A stretch of DNA of 64,000 nt from Permianibacter aggregans (GCF_009756665.1 NZ_CP037953.1:3410001-3474000); one strand, 5' to 3'. Counted from the stretch's first letter, positions 47,350 to 57,868 are shown. Numbers and translations: made by a program. Notes: a model not told the origin generated them from the letters alone.

Positions 47350-47628
47350 ATGAGCGCAGCCGTACGCATGGGGGATAACACAACACATGGTGGCGTCATC
47401 ATCGGACCCGGTGTGCCGACCGTGTTGATTGCGGGCATGCCGGCCGCTGTCGTTGGCGATATGCATGTGTGTTCGCTGCCACCAACCGGCCATCAGCCAA
47501 CGGTCAGTCCGTTTCCGGTTGGCAGCGGCACCGTGTTCATCGGCGGCCGACCAGCGTTGCGCACCACCGACACCTGTCTGTGCGGAGCGGCGGCGATTGT
47601 CGGTTCACCAACCGTCATTATCGGGTAA
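47350..47628 (+). CDS. eCIS PAAR spike-tip protein (Afp10-like)
   Basis: The 92-residue PAAR protein has paired hairpins VRMGDNTTHGGVIIGPG and VIIAG-like repeats, with likely metal ligands in GDMHVCS, TGHQP and TDTCLCG. PAAR proteins cap the VgrG spike with a sharp metal-stabilised cone. It carries no extra effector domain. A cGGAGaaaaac site precedes the ATG; the gp25 gene starts 6 bp after its stop. Confidence 0.94.
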   Translation: MSAAVRMGDNTTHGGVIIGPGVPTVLIAGMPAAVVGDMHVCSLPPTGHQPTVSPFPVGSGTVFIGGRPALRTTDTCLCGAAAIVGSPTVIIG

Positions 47629-47633
47629 TCGCG

Positions 47634-48077
47634 ATGGCAAACGGCAACGCAAAAAGTTCGTTCCTCGGCCGTGGTTGGCGCTTTCCGCCGGCCTTCAATC
47701 GCAGCGAAGGTGCGGTGCAAATGAGCGAGGACGAACAGGATATTCGCGAATCTCTGCAGGTGTTGTTCGGCACCCGGTTGGCTGAGCGTTCATTCGCACC
47801 ACGCTACGGTTTGAACATGCAGGATTGGTTGTTCAAACCGATTGGCACCACCGAGGCCAGCTTGCTGCGCGAACAAATCACGCTGGCCATTCTGATTTAT
47901 GAACCGCGAGTCAATGTAATGGCGCTTCAGGTCAACACCACACGACTCTCGGAAGGGCAGCTTTTGATTGAACTGGACTATCAGGTGAAAGCCACGAACT
48001 CGCGCTACAACCTGGTTTACCCCTATTACCTTGGTGATGGCAGCGAAGTGAGCTTGCCGGTCGCGCCGACAACATAA
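47634..48077 (+). CDS. eCIS baseplate protein (gp25/GPW family, Afp9-like)
   Basis: The ATG at 47634, five bases past the PAAR stop, gives 147 residues: SSFLGRGWRFPPAFNRSEGA, then EDEQDIRESLQVLFGTRLAE with the gp25 EPR-like core (LIYEPRVNVMALQV) and a C-terminal LIELDYQVKATNSRYNLVYP. gp25 proteins anchor the first sheath ring to the baseplate wedge. A longer reading upstream in this frame runs through the PAAR gene and is not used. Confidence 0.93.
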   Translation: MANGNAKSSFLGRGWRFPPAFNRSEGAVQMSEDEQDIRESLQVLFGTRLAERSFAPRYGLNMQDWLFKPIGTTEASLLREQITLAILIYEPRVNVMALQVNTTRLSEGQLLIELDYQVKATNSRYNLVYPYYLGDGSEVSLPVAPTT

Positions 48078-48097
48078 CGCCGAAGAGACGCAAGGGA

Positions 48098-51000
48098 ATG
48101 TCGACACAAGCCTTACTGCAACAGCAATCCTTGGCGCCTGGGCAAAGTCAGGCCGAACGGGTGCCGGCCGAACTCGATGAAAACTATCCGGTGATCGACG
48201 ATCGCCAGATCGCGGAGTTGTATCAATTTCTGCGCGATTTCAGCACCCACGTGAAATTTTTTGACAATGATCCGGCAGCGCATTGGCAGTCGTTCTTCCC
48301 GCCGTATTTGTCGACAATCCATGCCTCACTGCAAGCGCGCGATGGCACGCTACCGCCTCATCTGGCGTTGGTGTTGGCCTACCTGAAACTGTATCGCCAT
48401 CCGCAGGCCTTGTTGAATGCGCTGAACAAGCGGCACATGGATTTTCAGTACCGCGATGTGTTGCATTTTTCACCGCTCGCAGCAAATCCGGATGAAGCGT
48501 TTCTGGCCTTGACATTAAAACCGAATGCGTCGTCGACGCTGGTGGAACCTGGCCACTTTTTTTCTGCCGGCAAGGATGCCAGCGGTATCGAGCGTCGCTA
48601 CGCACCCACCGAAAGCACCGTCATCACTGCGGCACGGATCGAACAACTGAAATGTCTGTGGCGCGACACAAGCGGCCGAGGCGCGTTGCGGGTTTCGCCG
48701 ATTGCCAATTCTGCTGACGGATTGGGGGCTGAACTGCCCGAACACGATGTGCAATGGTCGGCATTTGGTGCCGTGTCTAGGCCATTGGCCAATGTCGGAT
48801 TTGCCGTCGCTTCGCCATTGCTGTTCATGGTCAGCAGCGAGCGCAGCGTTACGCTGAAGCTGCGTATCGATAGCGCCAATGCGGCAAGCTTGAGCAGCGC
48901 AAGATGGGGCGCCGGTTTGCATTGCTATCTGACCGGCAGCAAGAATTGGATTGGACCACTTGGCTACCAATGCACGCGCAGCGGCAACGAATTGCACTTG
49001 AAAATCACCGTGCCGGAAAGTGCAGGGGATATCGTTGCCCATAATAGTGCGGTGCACGGCAGTGGTTACCCGAACACCGAGCCGGTATTGCAGATTGTGC
49101 TCAATCAACAGCAAACGCAGCTCGGTTGGAACGATGTCAAATCGGTGCAGTTACAACAGTTGCAATTGCAGGTTTCGGCCAATGGTGTGCTGCCTCAGAC
49201 GATGGCCAATGACTTCGGCGATCTGAAACCGGATAAAGCTTTCCATCCCTGGGGCCCGCAGCCAAAGTCGCAAATGGTTTGGCGTATCGGCCATGACGAA
49301 ATGCTGGCGAAACCGCTGAGCAAGCTCGATATCACCGTCGAATGGCAGAATCCACCGAGCAACTTTGCCAGTCATTACGCCAACTACAACCTCTATGGCA
49401 TCAGCAACAGCAGCTTCAACGCCAGCATTGCTTATCGCGACGCCGGTGGTGCCCAGCGTAGCAGCACGATCAATCTGTTCAACAACAGTGGCGCTGCCAC
49501 CGTCACCTGGCAGCTCGGGGCGGCCGGCAGCCCGACGCAAAGCAGTCCGGCATTCGCCGTTTATCAATTGCATCACAGCGGATCGTTATGGGCGAAAACG
49601 CTGGCCAGCCAGTTTGTGTTGCATACACCGGTACTGCATGGTGCCGATAAAACGCCGGTGTTGTCATCGGCGGACAAACGTATTCACATCACCTTGCTGG
49701 ACAGTTTTTATCACGAACAGTATCGCAAGCGGACGATTGAAGAAGCGTATAAAACTACCGGTAAACAAGTACTGAATGAGCCCTATACGCCAGTCATTCG
49801 CTCAGTGTCGATGGACTATGTCGCTACCGGTAGTTGGATCAATCTCAATGCTCAGGATGCTACGCAGTTTGCCAACGAAAAAGAAAAATTCTTTCATGTC
49901 GATGCGTTTGGTGTGCGTCGTGAGCACGGAGTATTGCGCCAGGCATTGTCGTATGTGGCGCAAAAATCGGTGCCACTGTTTGCCGAGCATAACGCTGAAG
50001 GTGAGTTGTATCTTGGCGTCGCCGCACTTGCTGCCCGCCAGAGCATCAGTGTGTATTTCGAAGTGGCGCAAGGCACGGCCAATCCGGACAAGCATCGCAC
50101 CAGCTTGCGCTGGCAGGTGCTCTGCGATAACCACTGGCGAGATCTGAACGATAAGGATGGTCTGCAGGATGGCACCGACGCACTGACCCACAGCGGCATC
50201 GTCACCGCTGTCATGCCGCCGGAAATCACCAGCGGCAATAGTCTGATGCCGGAGGCGCTGGTCTGGTTGCGGGTCAGTGCCGCACAGGATGCGGACGCCG
50301 TTTGCGCGTTGCGCATGGTGGTCAACAATGGCATCAAGGTCCGGTTTCAGGATCCAGGCAATGCTCCGCAGCATTATCTGCAGGCCTTGCCATCGAAAAG
50401 CATCAATAAATTGATCACGCCGATCGAAGGTATCAAAACGCTTGCGCAACCGTACCCTTCTTTTTCGGGGCGAGCAGCGGAGTCGGACGCCGATTTGTAT
50501 CGTCGTGCTCATGAGCGGCTGCGCCATAAAGATCGGGCAGTGACCAGCTGGGACATGGAGCGCTTGGTGCTGCAGCATTTTCCGCAGATTCATCGGGTCA
50601 AGGTGTTGCAACACAGCGCCGCGCAACAGTGGTTGCAGCCGGGCAGTGTGCTGGTACTGGTATTACCGAATCAGCAACAGACCGGTGGAGTTGATGCCCT
50701 GAACCCACGTGCTGATATTGCCACGCTGGAACAGATCAAAGCGATGCTGCAAACGAGGCTGGCGATGGGGGCATTGGTCGAGGTACGCAACCCGCGTTTT
50801 CAACGTGTGCGCCTGCAATGCCAGGTAAAAATGCGCGCCGGTTACGCGTTTGACTATTACGCCGGTGTATTGCAGCAACAGTTGATTGCCTATCTATCAC
50901 CATGGGCTTATGACCAGACCCAGACGCCGCATTTCGGTGGCCGCCTCTATCGCTCGGCGCTGATCAATTTGCTGGAGGAACATCCGTCTGTGGATTACCT

Positions 51001-51130
51001 GACCGACGTCAAATTGCAAACCTGGCTGGACACGCCGAACTCGTTAACGGAAAGCCATGAAGTATCGCCGCTGGCGCCAGATGTGATTCTGGCCTCCGAC
51101 TACCAACACGCCCTGACTGAAAGGCTGTAA
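48098..51130 (+). CDS. eCIS large baseplate wedge protein (baseplate J/gp6-like, Afp11-like)
   Basis: The 1010-residue protein belongs to the large Afp11-type baseplate family. Recognisable parts are the N-terminal helical region (ELYQFLRDFSTHVKFFDND), a long beta-rich insert, and the C-terminal J-like domain: GRAAESDADLYRRAHERLRH, LVLQHFPQIHRVKVLQH and YRSALINLLEEHPSVDYLTD. It forms the wedge arms that trigger sheath contraction. The AAGGGA box is close to the ATG. Confidence 0.9.
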   Translation: MSTQALLQQQSLAPGQSQAERVPAELDENYPVIDDRQIAELYQFLRDFSTHVKFFDNDPAAHWQSFFPPYLSTIHASLQARDGTLPPHLALVLAYLKLYRHPQALLNALNKRHMDFQYRDVLHFSPLAANPDEAFLALTLKPNASSTLVEPGHFFSAGKDASGIERRYAPTESTVITAARIEQLKCLWRDTSGRGALRVSPIANSADGLGAELPEHDVQWSAFGAVSRPLANVGFAVASPLLFMVSSERSVTLKLRIDSANAASLSSARWGAGLHCYLTGSKNWIGPLGYQCTRSGNELHLKITVPESAGDIVAHNSAVHGSGYPNTEPVLQIVLNQQQTQLGWNDVKSVQLQQLQLQVSANGVLPQTMANDFGDLKPDKAFHPWGPQPKSQMVWRIGHDEMLAKPLSKLDITVEWQNPPSNFASHYANYNLYGISNSSFNASIAYRDAGGAQRSSTINLFNNSGAATVTWQLGAAGSPTQSSPAFAVYQLHHSGSLWAKTLASQFVLHTPVLHGADKTPVLSSADKRIHITLLDSFYHEQYRKRTIEEAYKTTGKQVLNEPYTPVIRSVSMDYVATGSWINLNAQDATQFANEKEKFFHVDAFGVRREHGVLRQALSYVAQKSVPLFAEHNAEGELYLGVAALAARQSISVYFEVAQGTANPDKHRTSLRWQVLCDNHWRDLNDKDGLQDGTDALTHSGIVTAVMPPEITSGNSLMPEALVWLRVSAAQDADAVCALRMVVNNGIKVRFQDPGNAPQHYLQALPSKSINKLITPIEGIKTLAQPYPSFSGRAAESDADLYRRAHERLRHKDRAVTSWDMERLVLQHFPQIHRVKVLQHSAAQQWLQPGSVLVLVLPNQQQTGGVDALNPRADIATLEQIKAMLQTRLAMGALVEVRNPRFQRVRLQCQVKMRAGYAFDYYAGVLQQQLIAYLSPWAYDQTQTPHFGGRLYRSALINLLEEHPSVDYLTDVKLQTWLDTPNSLTESHEVSPLAPDVILASDYQHALTERL

Positions 51131-51139
51131 GGGAAACCG

Positions 51140-53674
51140 ATGAGCGCTCCGATAAAACTGCAACGACAAACGCCGGCCAAGTGGGGGCAAAGTCAGGCGA
51201 GCTTGTACGCTGAAGCCGTCAACGAAATCCAACAGCTCGGGCACCAGCATTGGACCGATCACAATATTCACGATCCGGGCATCACGCTGCTCGAAGTGCT
51301 GGCTTATGGCTTGAGTGAAACCGCGTTTCGCACCGCGCTGCCGATGGCCGATCTGCTGGCCGAGCACCCGGAAGAAAAAACGGTTTATCGCGCACGGGAA
51401 ATTTTGCCGAACCGAGCCCTGACGGTGCTTGACTATCGCAAGCTGTTGATTGATCTCCCCGGTGTGCGCAACGCCTGGTTCAGTGAACACCCGCTGACGC
51501 TGTATCTGGATACCCGCGATGGCAGCCTGTCCCGAACCGCCGCCAGCGATCCGTGGATAGAGGCCGTTTCAGTTCGCGGTTTGTTTGATGTGTTGCTCGA
51601 CCACGAGCCGGAAACCGATCAAAGCGAAACCGAAAAACTGGTGCACAAAACCTTGATGCAAAACCGCAGCTTGGCGCAGGATTTCATCAGCATAAGCGCT
51701 GTACCTGAGCAAGGCTTCCGTTTGTGCGCCGAGTTGGAAGTGGCGCCGGAAATCGATGTTAATGAACTGCTGGCGCAAATTTACTTCACGGTGCAGAACT
51801 ACCTAGCACCCGTCGTCAATAACTACACTTATGCCGAGCTTGAACACCGTTTCAGCGCCGAAGCGCTATTCAACGGTCCACGTTTACGCTGCGGCTTCAT
51901 TTTCGATGAGGAGCTTCTGGCCTCAGAGCTGCGCACCGAGTTGCGCTTGAGTGACATCTACAATCTGCTGATGGACCTGCCGGGCCTGACCCATATCCGG
52001 GAAGCGGTCATTACCGATGCTGACACGGCAAAAATCACTCAGCCCTGGCTGGTGCCGGTCAAACCTCAGCACAAACCAACACTGAATCTCGATGGTTCGC
52101 GCGTCGTCATCTACAAGCGTCATGTACCGATTCAGCCGAACCTCGAAAAAGTCAAACTGCGTTTTCTGCAGTTGATGGCCGAGCTTCGGCAGAAAAATGA
52201 AACGCCGATTGACGAGGATTTGCCGCTGCCACAAGGCGTGCAACAACAGGTTGAGCGCTATGTCAGCATACAGACCGAGCTGCCGCAGGTGTATGGCATC
52301 GGCAGTGAAGGCTTGCCGGCCAATGCCGATCAAACGCGCCAACGCGATGCCCATAATCTCAGCGCTTTCATCAGTCAGTTGGAGCAATTGCCGGCGAACT
52401 TTCTGATGCAGCTGAAGCATCTGGCGTTGCTGTATTCGACACGACCGGAACAGGAAGCAACCACGTTTTTTCAAGCCTTGTCCACCGGTGTGCGCACCAG
52501 CAGCTATCACGATGCTGACCCGGTCGCTGCGATGCGGTCTTTGCAGAATATCAGTCACGAGCGGGAGCGGCGCCATCGCTTTCTCGACCATTTATCGGCG
52601 CGATTGGGGGAATCGTTTGCTCCTTATGCTTCGATGATGCAGAGCCATTTTTCCGCTCACAGCCTGGCGGTGGCCGCGGACAAATGCTATTTCCTGCAAG
52701 ACTATCCGACGCTTTCCTATCACCGCGCTGGCGCTTACGAATACAGCGCCAAGCAGCCGGAAGATATCTGGAACAGCGAGAACGTTTCCGGGCTTGAGCG
52801 CCGTATCGCGCGTTTGCTTGGTATCCGCAATTATCGTCGGCGCAGCCTCAGTGAAGTCGCCTACGATATCTACGCGGAAATCGACACGACACCGGATGAC
52901 GAGTTTCGTTTCCGGGTGTTGCACCGGGTTAGCGGCAAGATTCTGCTGTCATCAAGCAAGCACTATGTCACCAAAGCCGAGGCCATTGCCGAGATGCAGC
53001 TGGCCATTCACTACGCCCAGCAGCCGGAAAGCTATCAGCGCAAACTGACCAGTGACAATCGCCACTACTTCAATATCGTCGATGAAACCGATGAAGTGTT
53101 GGCGCGCCGCATCGAGTATTTCAATGATGAAAACGCGATGGAAGAAGCTATCAGCGGGCTGATGCAGTATCTGCAGGAGCATTACGCCGAGGAAGGTTTT
53201 TATCTGATCGAAAACCTGTTGCTGCTGCCACCGGCGGCGTTCGATGAGTTTCTGACCGTTTGTGTCGATAACGCCTGTACGCCATGCGCCGATCACGACC
53301 CTTATTCCTATCGGGTGCACTTTGTTTTTCCGGCGTTCGCCGGTCGCTTCACCAATATGGCATTCCGCGATTACGTCGAATCCGTGGTGCGCGCTGAAAC
53401 GCCAGCACATCTGCTGCCGAAAATCTGTTGGCTCGATCAGGCAACGATGGCGGCCTTCGAAAACGTTTATCGCGACTGGCTGGAAATCAAGTCCGGCGCC
53501 AAAACCGCACAAGCAAAACAGAAATGGCGCGCAATGCTCGATGCGCTGATCGAAATGAAGAGTGTGTATCCGACCGAGCGACTGCGTCAGTGCAGCCCGG
53601 TCGAGGGCACGGAAGTGCAGGAGAAATTTATCGTTGGCCGGACTTCGCTCGGCTCATCGGATAGTGCCGAATAG
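51140..53674 (+). CDS. eCIS second large baseplate protein (Afp12-like)
   Basis: The 844-residue protein opens with HWTDHNIHDPGITLLEVLAY (about 35-54), the HDPGIT motif common to baseplate-J-like eCIS proteins. It ends with a conserved region: EGFYLIENLLLLPP, DPYSYRVHFVFPAFAGRFTN and ETPAHLLPKICWLDQ. The middle is specific to this group. It pairs with the Afp11-like protein in the wedge. It begins 9 bp after that gene, with AAGGGAAA before the ATG. Confidence 0.88.
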   Translation: MSAPIKLQRQTPAKWGQSQASLYAEAVNEIQQLGHQHWTDHNIHDPGITLLEVLAYGLSETAFRTALPMADLLAEHPEEKTVYRAREILPNRALTVLDYRKLLIDLPGVRNAWFSEHPLTLYLDTRDGSLSRTAASDPWIEAVSVRGLFDVLLDHEPETDQSETEKLVHKTLMQNRSLAQDFISISAVPEQGFRLCAELEVAPEIDVNELLAQIYFTVQNYLAPVVNNYTYAELEHRFSAEALFNGPRLRCGFIFDEELLASELRTELRLSDIYNLLMDLPGLTHIREAVITDADTAKITQPWLVPVKPQHKPTLNLDGSRVVIYKRHVPIQPNLEKVKLRFLQLMAELRQKNETPIDEDLPLPQGVQQQVERYVSIQTELPQVYGIGSEGLPANADQTRQRDAHNLSAFISQLEQLPANFLMQLKHLALLYSTRPEQEATTFFQALSTGVRTSSYHDADPVAAMRSLQNISHERERRHRFLDHLSARLGESFAPYASMMQSHFSAHSLAVAADKCYFLQDYPTLSYHRAGAYEYSAKQPEDIWNSENVSGLERRIARLLGIRNYRRRSLSEVAYDIYAEIDTTPDDEFRFRVLHRVSGKILLSSSKHYVTKAEAIAEMQLAIHYAQQPESYQRKLTSDNRHYFNIVDETDEVLARRIEYFNDENAMEEAISGLMQYLQEHYAEEGFYLIENLLLLPPAAFDEFLTVCVDNACTPCADHDPYSYRVHFVFPAFAGRFTNMAFRDYVESVVRAETPAHLLPKICWLDQATMAAFENVYRDWLEIKSGAKTAQAKQKWRAMLDALIEMKSVYPTERLRQCSPVEGTEVQEKFIVGRTSLGSSDSAE

Positions 53675-53693
53675 GCAAGGATGGAGAAACGCC

Positions 53694-56417
53694 ATGCAAA
53701 CCGTTCACCGCAGTCTGGAAACCATCTCAAGCATGTTCAGCGTGTTTGAAAAAGATCAGGTGTTGACCCATGACCAGCTGAACAGCGTCAGCGACTATCT
53801 GGAAGATCAGGATCGCTTGAATCGCCTGTATCTGACTGGCGTCGGCGTGGTGGCCGGATTGCGGCCATCGCTGTCGGGCCAGCAGGTTCAAATCAGCAAA
53901 GGCCTGGCGCTGACCACCGATGGCGATTTGCTGGTGCTGAGTAAAAATGCCGTCTTCGATCGATTCCGTCTTTATGGCGTTAACGCACCGGAGTATGCAC
54001 CGTTTCATCCGGGCGGCAATGCCTTGACCCTGTATGAATTGGTTGCCGTCGGAGAATCGGTGGTCGATGCCTTGCCGCTCAGTCAGTTTGCCAGCACCGC
54101 TGGTGATCCGCTGTCGTCATTTGTCGTCCTGTTCTACATGGAGAGTTATCTGAAAGATGACGATATCTGCTCCGGCACCGACTGCGACAATCTCGGTAAA
54201 GAGGCGATGCACACGCCGCGAATATTGCTCGTGGCCAATAGTGAGGCCGCCGGTTTATTGCCGGATGTCGCCACCGCCGACAAGCTGGCCGACACGCTGC
54301 TGCCGATCGCGATACCGCGAGTCAAACTGGGCACAAGCATCAACACAACGGCGCAGTTTGCCACGCCTTATCGCAATGCCTGCAACACACTGCATAACAG
54401 CATCGTGCAAACACTGGATCTGGCCTTGCAGCATGGCGGCCCATTGTTTGCCGAGGTCATTTCAGCGGCCAGCGTCAACAGCGCCAAATCGAATCTGAAC
54501 GCATTGAAGCAAGCGTTCAGCACTCGCCATATCGGCATTCAATACTATTATTCGGCGCTGACCGATATCGCTGCGGCCTGGAATGAATTTCAGCGCACGT
54601 TGATTGGTCATCGCCAGTGGCTTTGCCCAGACAGCATGACCTTTGCCAAACATGTATTGCTGGGCGAGCTGGTCAGCAATGATGAACCAGTGTTGCGCAC
54701 GCCTTACTATCCTTCACCGGCACAGGATCATGATGGCCAGCGGCAGCACTTGTCGTTCATGCTGAAACGCACGCTGTTGTTGGCACAGCATGCGGACGTA
54801 CCGAATACGCTGAGCAATATCGCCTGCACACCGGAATGTCATCAGCAGAGCGCCGTCGGTGAACGCGCCGTGCCGCATTATTTTCGCGCGGCGGCACAAC
54901 CGGAGATTTTCCGGCACTGGAATTACGCGCTGTTTCAGAAAGATCGCGGCTTGGAAAACTATGGTTACTCGGCCGCATCGCTGGGCGCGAGTGGCCCGTC
55001 GGCTAACCCACTGAACTTCTTTATCGACCAGTTTGGTCATTTCCGCATCGAGGGGCATATCGGCAAAAGCGCTGCCACCACTTACGCGTCACTGAAGCAG
55101 CTGTTTGCCAATGAAAATCTCCCCGTTGCGCTGCAGGCGGTCATGCTGACCGTTGATCACAAAAACCTGTTCATCAAACCGAAATGGCAGTTCAGCGATC
55201 TGCATCGTTTTCATCAGGTACTGCGTCAGGACCTGGTGTTCCAGATGGACGATGTGCAGAAATTCAGCAAGACCTTCAAGGCCAATGTCGTCGACTCGGT
55301 TGATCGCAGCCTTATTGTGGATTCGCCCAACAGCTCCGAAGCGGTACGCCTGAAAGACACGGCCAATACCATGGACAATCAGTTGGTGGAAAACACCGCG
55401 GTGTTGAAAGAAAGCCTGTCAAAGAAATACGTCGACTTTCGCGAGCAACAATCCTGGCGTTCAGATTTGAACAAAACGATGAGTGTCGCTGGCGATTACA
55501 AATTCCAGCTGAGCAATGTTGTCAAAACCGAATTTGTGACGCCATTCGACAGCCTGATCAGCAGCCCGCATATCCAGTGGCTGGACTGGGTGGATTTGCT
55601 GATCAAAGACAAGGACGAAAAGCGCGAAAAGAAAGCAACGTTTCCCGGCTTCGTCAAACGCAATCCCGGTTTGTCGCACACCGGCGGCGGTCCGCGTGGC
55701 GGCACCTTTGTCGTCGTCTATGACACCTCTGGCGTCATCGTCGGGGATTTGTCGCTGCCGTATTGGCTGGAGGAAGACGAGGATGACGCCATGGACGAAC
55801 CGACGCTGCCACGTCCGAATATCAAACCGGGACTGGTCATTGACAAAGGCATCAGCCTGCTGCCGCCGCGCACCAAGGTGGTCAAGGATTGGTTCAAGGT
55901 CGATATCGAGCCGGATTGGACCACGAAGCTGAATCAGCATGTCGGCTACTTCGATGTATTCAAGAATTCGATCACGACGATGGGCGAAGTGTTCACCAAT
56001 CTCGAGAAGCGCACCATTGATATCAAGAACGTCAAACCGAGCGTCAGTAATCAGGCGCTGGACCTGCTGTTGAAAGAACAACAAGTCAAAGCCGAAAAAA
56101 TCGAGTTGATGCGCAACCAGATGCTTGATGTCGATATGCCCGATGACAAACGCACAAACCTGAAAGAGGACATCAAAAAGGCCGAGGCCGAGCTTGCCAA
56201 ATCACTGGAAGAAACCACGCGATTTGTCGCGGCCAATAATCTTGATTTGACTGCCGGTGGCGATGGCCAGAAAGCGATGACCATGGTGAAAACCCAGTCA
56301 TCGATACTGGTCGACAGCACCGCGATCAAGAACTTCAATAGCGGCGTCGACAAGCTTGGTCGTGAATTCTCCGGTAATGCTTCGTTCGGCAAAGTGTTCG
56401 GCGTACTGAAGATCTGA
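53694..56417 (+). CDS. Uncharacterised large eCIS protein (907 aa)
   Basis: The start at 53694 (GGAG box) is 19 bp after the previous stop. The N-terminus, DQVLTHDQLNSVSDYLEDQD followed by GVGVVAGLRPSLSGQQVQIS, is a pattern I associate with eCIS baseplate-linked proteins. The rest is unassigned, with a Pro/Gly-rich middle (TGGGPRGGTFVVVYD) and a C-terminal coiled coil of about 100 residues (KEDIKKAEAELAKSLEETTR). It could be a baseplate accessory, an internal assembly protein, or the carrier of receptor binding. No fibre repeats or collagen-like motifs are seen. Confidence 0.82.
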   Translation: MQTVHRSLETISSMFSVFEKDQVLTHDQLNSVSDYLEDQDRLNRLYLTGVGVVAGLRPSLSGQQVQISKGLALTTDGDLLVLSKNAVFDRFRLYGVNAPEYAPFHPGGNALTLYELVAVGESVVDALPLSQFASTAGDPLSSFVVLFYMESYLKDDDICSGTDCDNLGKEAMHTPRILLVANSEAAGLLPDVATADKLADTLLPIAIPRVKLGTSINTTAQFATPYRNACNTLHNSIVQTLDLALQHGGPLFAEVISAASVNSAKSNLNALKQAFSTRHIGIQYYYSALTDIAAAWNEFQRTLIGHRQWLCPDSMTFAKHVLLGELVSNDEPVLRTPYYPSPAQDHDGQRQHLSFMLKRTLLLAQHADVPNTLSNIACTPECHQQSAVGERAVPHYFRAAAQPEIFRHWNYALFQKDRGLENYGYSAASLGASGPSANPLNFFIDQFGHFRIEGHIGKSAATTYASLKQLFANENLPVALQAVMLTVDHKNLFIKPKWQFSDLHRFHQVLRQDLVFQMDDVQKFSKTFKANVVDSVDRSLIVDSPNSSEAVRLKDTANTMDNQLVENTAVLKESLSKKYVDFREQQSWRSDLNKTMSVAGDYKFQLSNVVKTEFVTPFDSLISSPHIQWLDWVDLLIKDKDEKREKKATFPGFVKRNPGLSHTGGGPRGGTFVVVYDTSGVIVGDLSLPYWLEEDEDDAMDEPTLPRPNIKPGLVIDKGISLLPPRTKVVKDWFKVDIEPDWTTKLNQHVGYFDVFKNSITTMGEVFTNLEKRTIDIKNVKPSVSNQALDLLLKEQQVKAEKIELMRNQMLDVDMPDDKRTNLKEDIKKAEAELAKSLEETTRFVAANNLDLTAGGDGQKAMTMVKTQSSILVDSTAIKNFNSGVDKLGREFSGNASFGKVFGVLKI

Positions 56418-56419
56418 TC

Positions 56420-57868
56420 ATGCAACCGCAGCCGCATCGGATTCAGGCCTTGCAACTGACGCTTCGTGGTCAGTCAAGCACGAGCGCCGAGTCCTGGCGG
56501 GGCCAGTTGCGCGACTGGATCGATAACGACGCATCGAACTGCCTGGCTGCGGTTTGTGATGCCTGGTGTCCGCCTGATGAAGTGCGGCAAATCAAATCGC
56601 TGACCCTTTCCGTGCGCATTGATGATTTATCAAAGCTTGCCGAAGCGGTGCAGACCGAGCTGTGGCGTCAGCTGGACAACGCGGTGGATTTATCGGGCTC
56701 TGTCGTCGGTGAAGCCAGCACAGACCTTGAGTTTGCTGCGACACGGCGGTCAGTTGAGGCCAATGACCAGCAAATGCTGCTGCATTACTTGCGGCAAGGC
56801 GTGCTGCCCTGGCCGATGGCCATGCAGCAGCGGGAGCGTGTGCTGGAACCATTTCAGCAACTATTACGGCGGCAACGAGGCGCGATACTCGCTTCGCTGC
56901 AGATTGGCGGTTGGTCTTCCTGGCTCGCGGTGTTGCGCCGAATGCTGCAGCTGACAACAAAACCGGAACAACCGGAAGTGCTGGCGCTTTTGCTGGTTCG
57001 TGCTGAGCTGGCGCCGCCAAGTTCCTGGTTGCAGATTGCCGAGCAGAGCGGACAGCTACCAACATTTCACCGATTCTGGATCGCGACCTGGCTCGCTTCG
57101 GATTCACTTGCCCGCTATTTGCAATCATTGACCATGCAGCTAACGTTATCTGCAGAAACCTCGAAATCAATACCAACATTGCTGCCGCTCTTTTGCACAT
57201 TGGTTGAACGCCATGACGCCAAGACGATCGAGAAAGTGTCAGCGCAAGTGAAGTCATTGTTGCCAGATATAGAGTTGCCGGTGCTGCTCCTCGCTGAATC
57301 CGGTGTGGCCCGTTCGGTTGAGCCGGATCAGACAGAACCGGTGGTAGAGGAAACATCGGAACAGAGTCGTGGCGTATCGATGTTTCATGCCGGCACGGTG
57401 TTGTTGCATCCGTATTTGCCAACTTTGTTTGCCGCTTGCGGCATTTGCCAGAAAGGCGACAAGCGCATCGTGCCAGAGCAGTTACCACGTGCCGCCCAAC
57501 TGCTGCATTACCTGGCCAGTGGAGAAACCCAAGCCCAGGATTTCGACACACCTTTCTACGCATTATTGCTTGGCGTTTATCCGCGCGCGATTTCGTTGCC
57601 TGAGGCTTCGCTTGCCGCGCAAGACTGCGCTGAGGCCGATGCGTTATTGCAGGCCGTGCTGTCGCATTGGACGGCACTGAAACAAACCCGCGTTGAGTCA
57701 TTGCAACTCAGCTTTTTGCAGCGTCGCGGTGTGCTGATTGACGACGCACAAGGATTGACGCTGCACATCCACAAAGAAGCCTTCGATGTGTTGCTGACCC
57801 ATCTTCCCTGGTCCATCAATATGGTGAAACTGTCATGGATGCCGAAGCCGCTACTGGTCGTGTGGTAA
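56420..57868 (+). CDS. Contractile injection system tape-measure family protein (CIS_TMP, Afp14-like)
   Basis: The 482-residue protein has the two ends of the CIS_TMP family: an N-terminal HRIQALQLTLRGQ, then WCPPDEVRQIKSLTLSVRID, and a strongly conserved C-terminus with VLLHPYLPTLFAACGI, RAAQLLHYLASGE, LQLSFLQRRGVL and DVLLTHLPWSINMVKLSWMP. The middle is variable and helical. Tape-measure proteins set tube length (family annotation; the mechanism here is inferred). It starts 2 bp after the 907-aa gene, and its end overlaps the ATPase gene by 34 bp. Confidence 0.9.
   Translation: MQPQPHRIQALQLTLRGQSSTSAESWRGQLRDWIDNDASNCLAAVCDAWCPPDEVRQIKSLTLSVRIDDLSKLAEAVQTELWRQLDNAVDLSGSVVGEASTDLEFAATRRSVEANDQQMLLHYLRQGVLPWPMAMQQRERVLEPFQQLLRRQRGAILASLQIGGWSSWLAVLRRMLQLTTKPEQPEVLALLLVRAELAPPSSWLQIAEQSGQLPTFHRFWIATWLASDSLARYLQSLTMQLTLSAETSKSIPTLLPLFCTLVERHDAKTIEKVSAQVKSLLPDIELPVLLLAESGVARSVEPDQTEPVVEETSEQSRGVSMFHAGTVLLHPYLPTLFAACGICQKGDKRIVPEQLPRAAQLLHYLASGETQAQDFDTPFYALLLGVYPRAISLPEASLAAQDCAEADALLQAVLSHWTALKQTRVESLQLSFLQRRGVLIDDAQGLTLHIHKEAFDVLLTHLPWSINMVKLSWMPKPLLVVW

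Noticed and set aside
56592-57701. 369-codon reverse-strand frame over the tape-measure gene
   Set aside because: Arg/Pro/Ala-rich shadow sequence; the forward gene has strong family matches at both ends.
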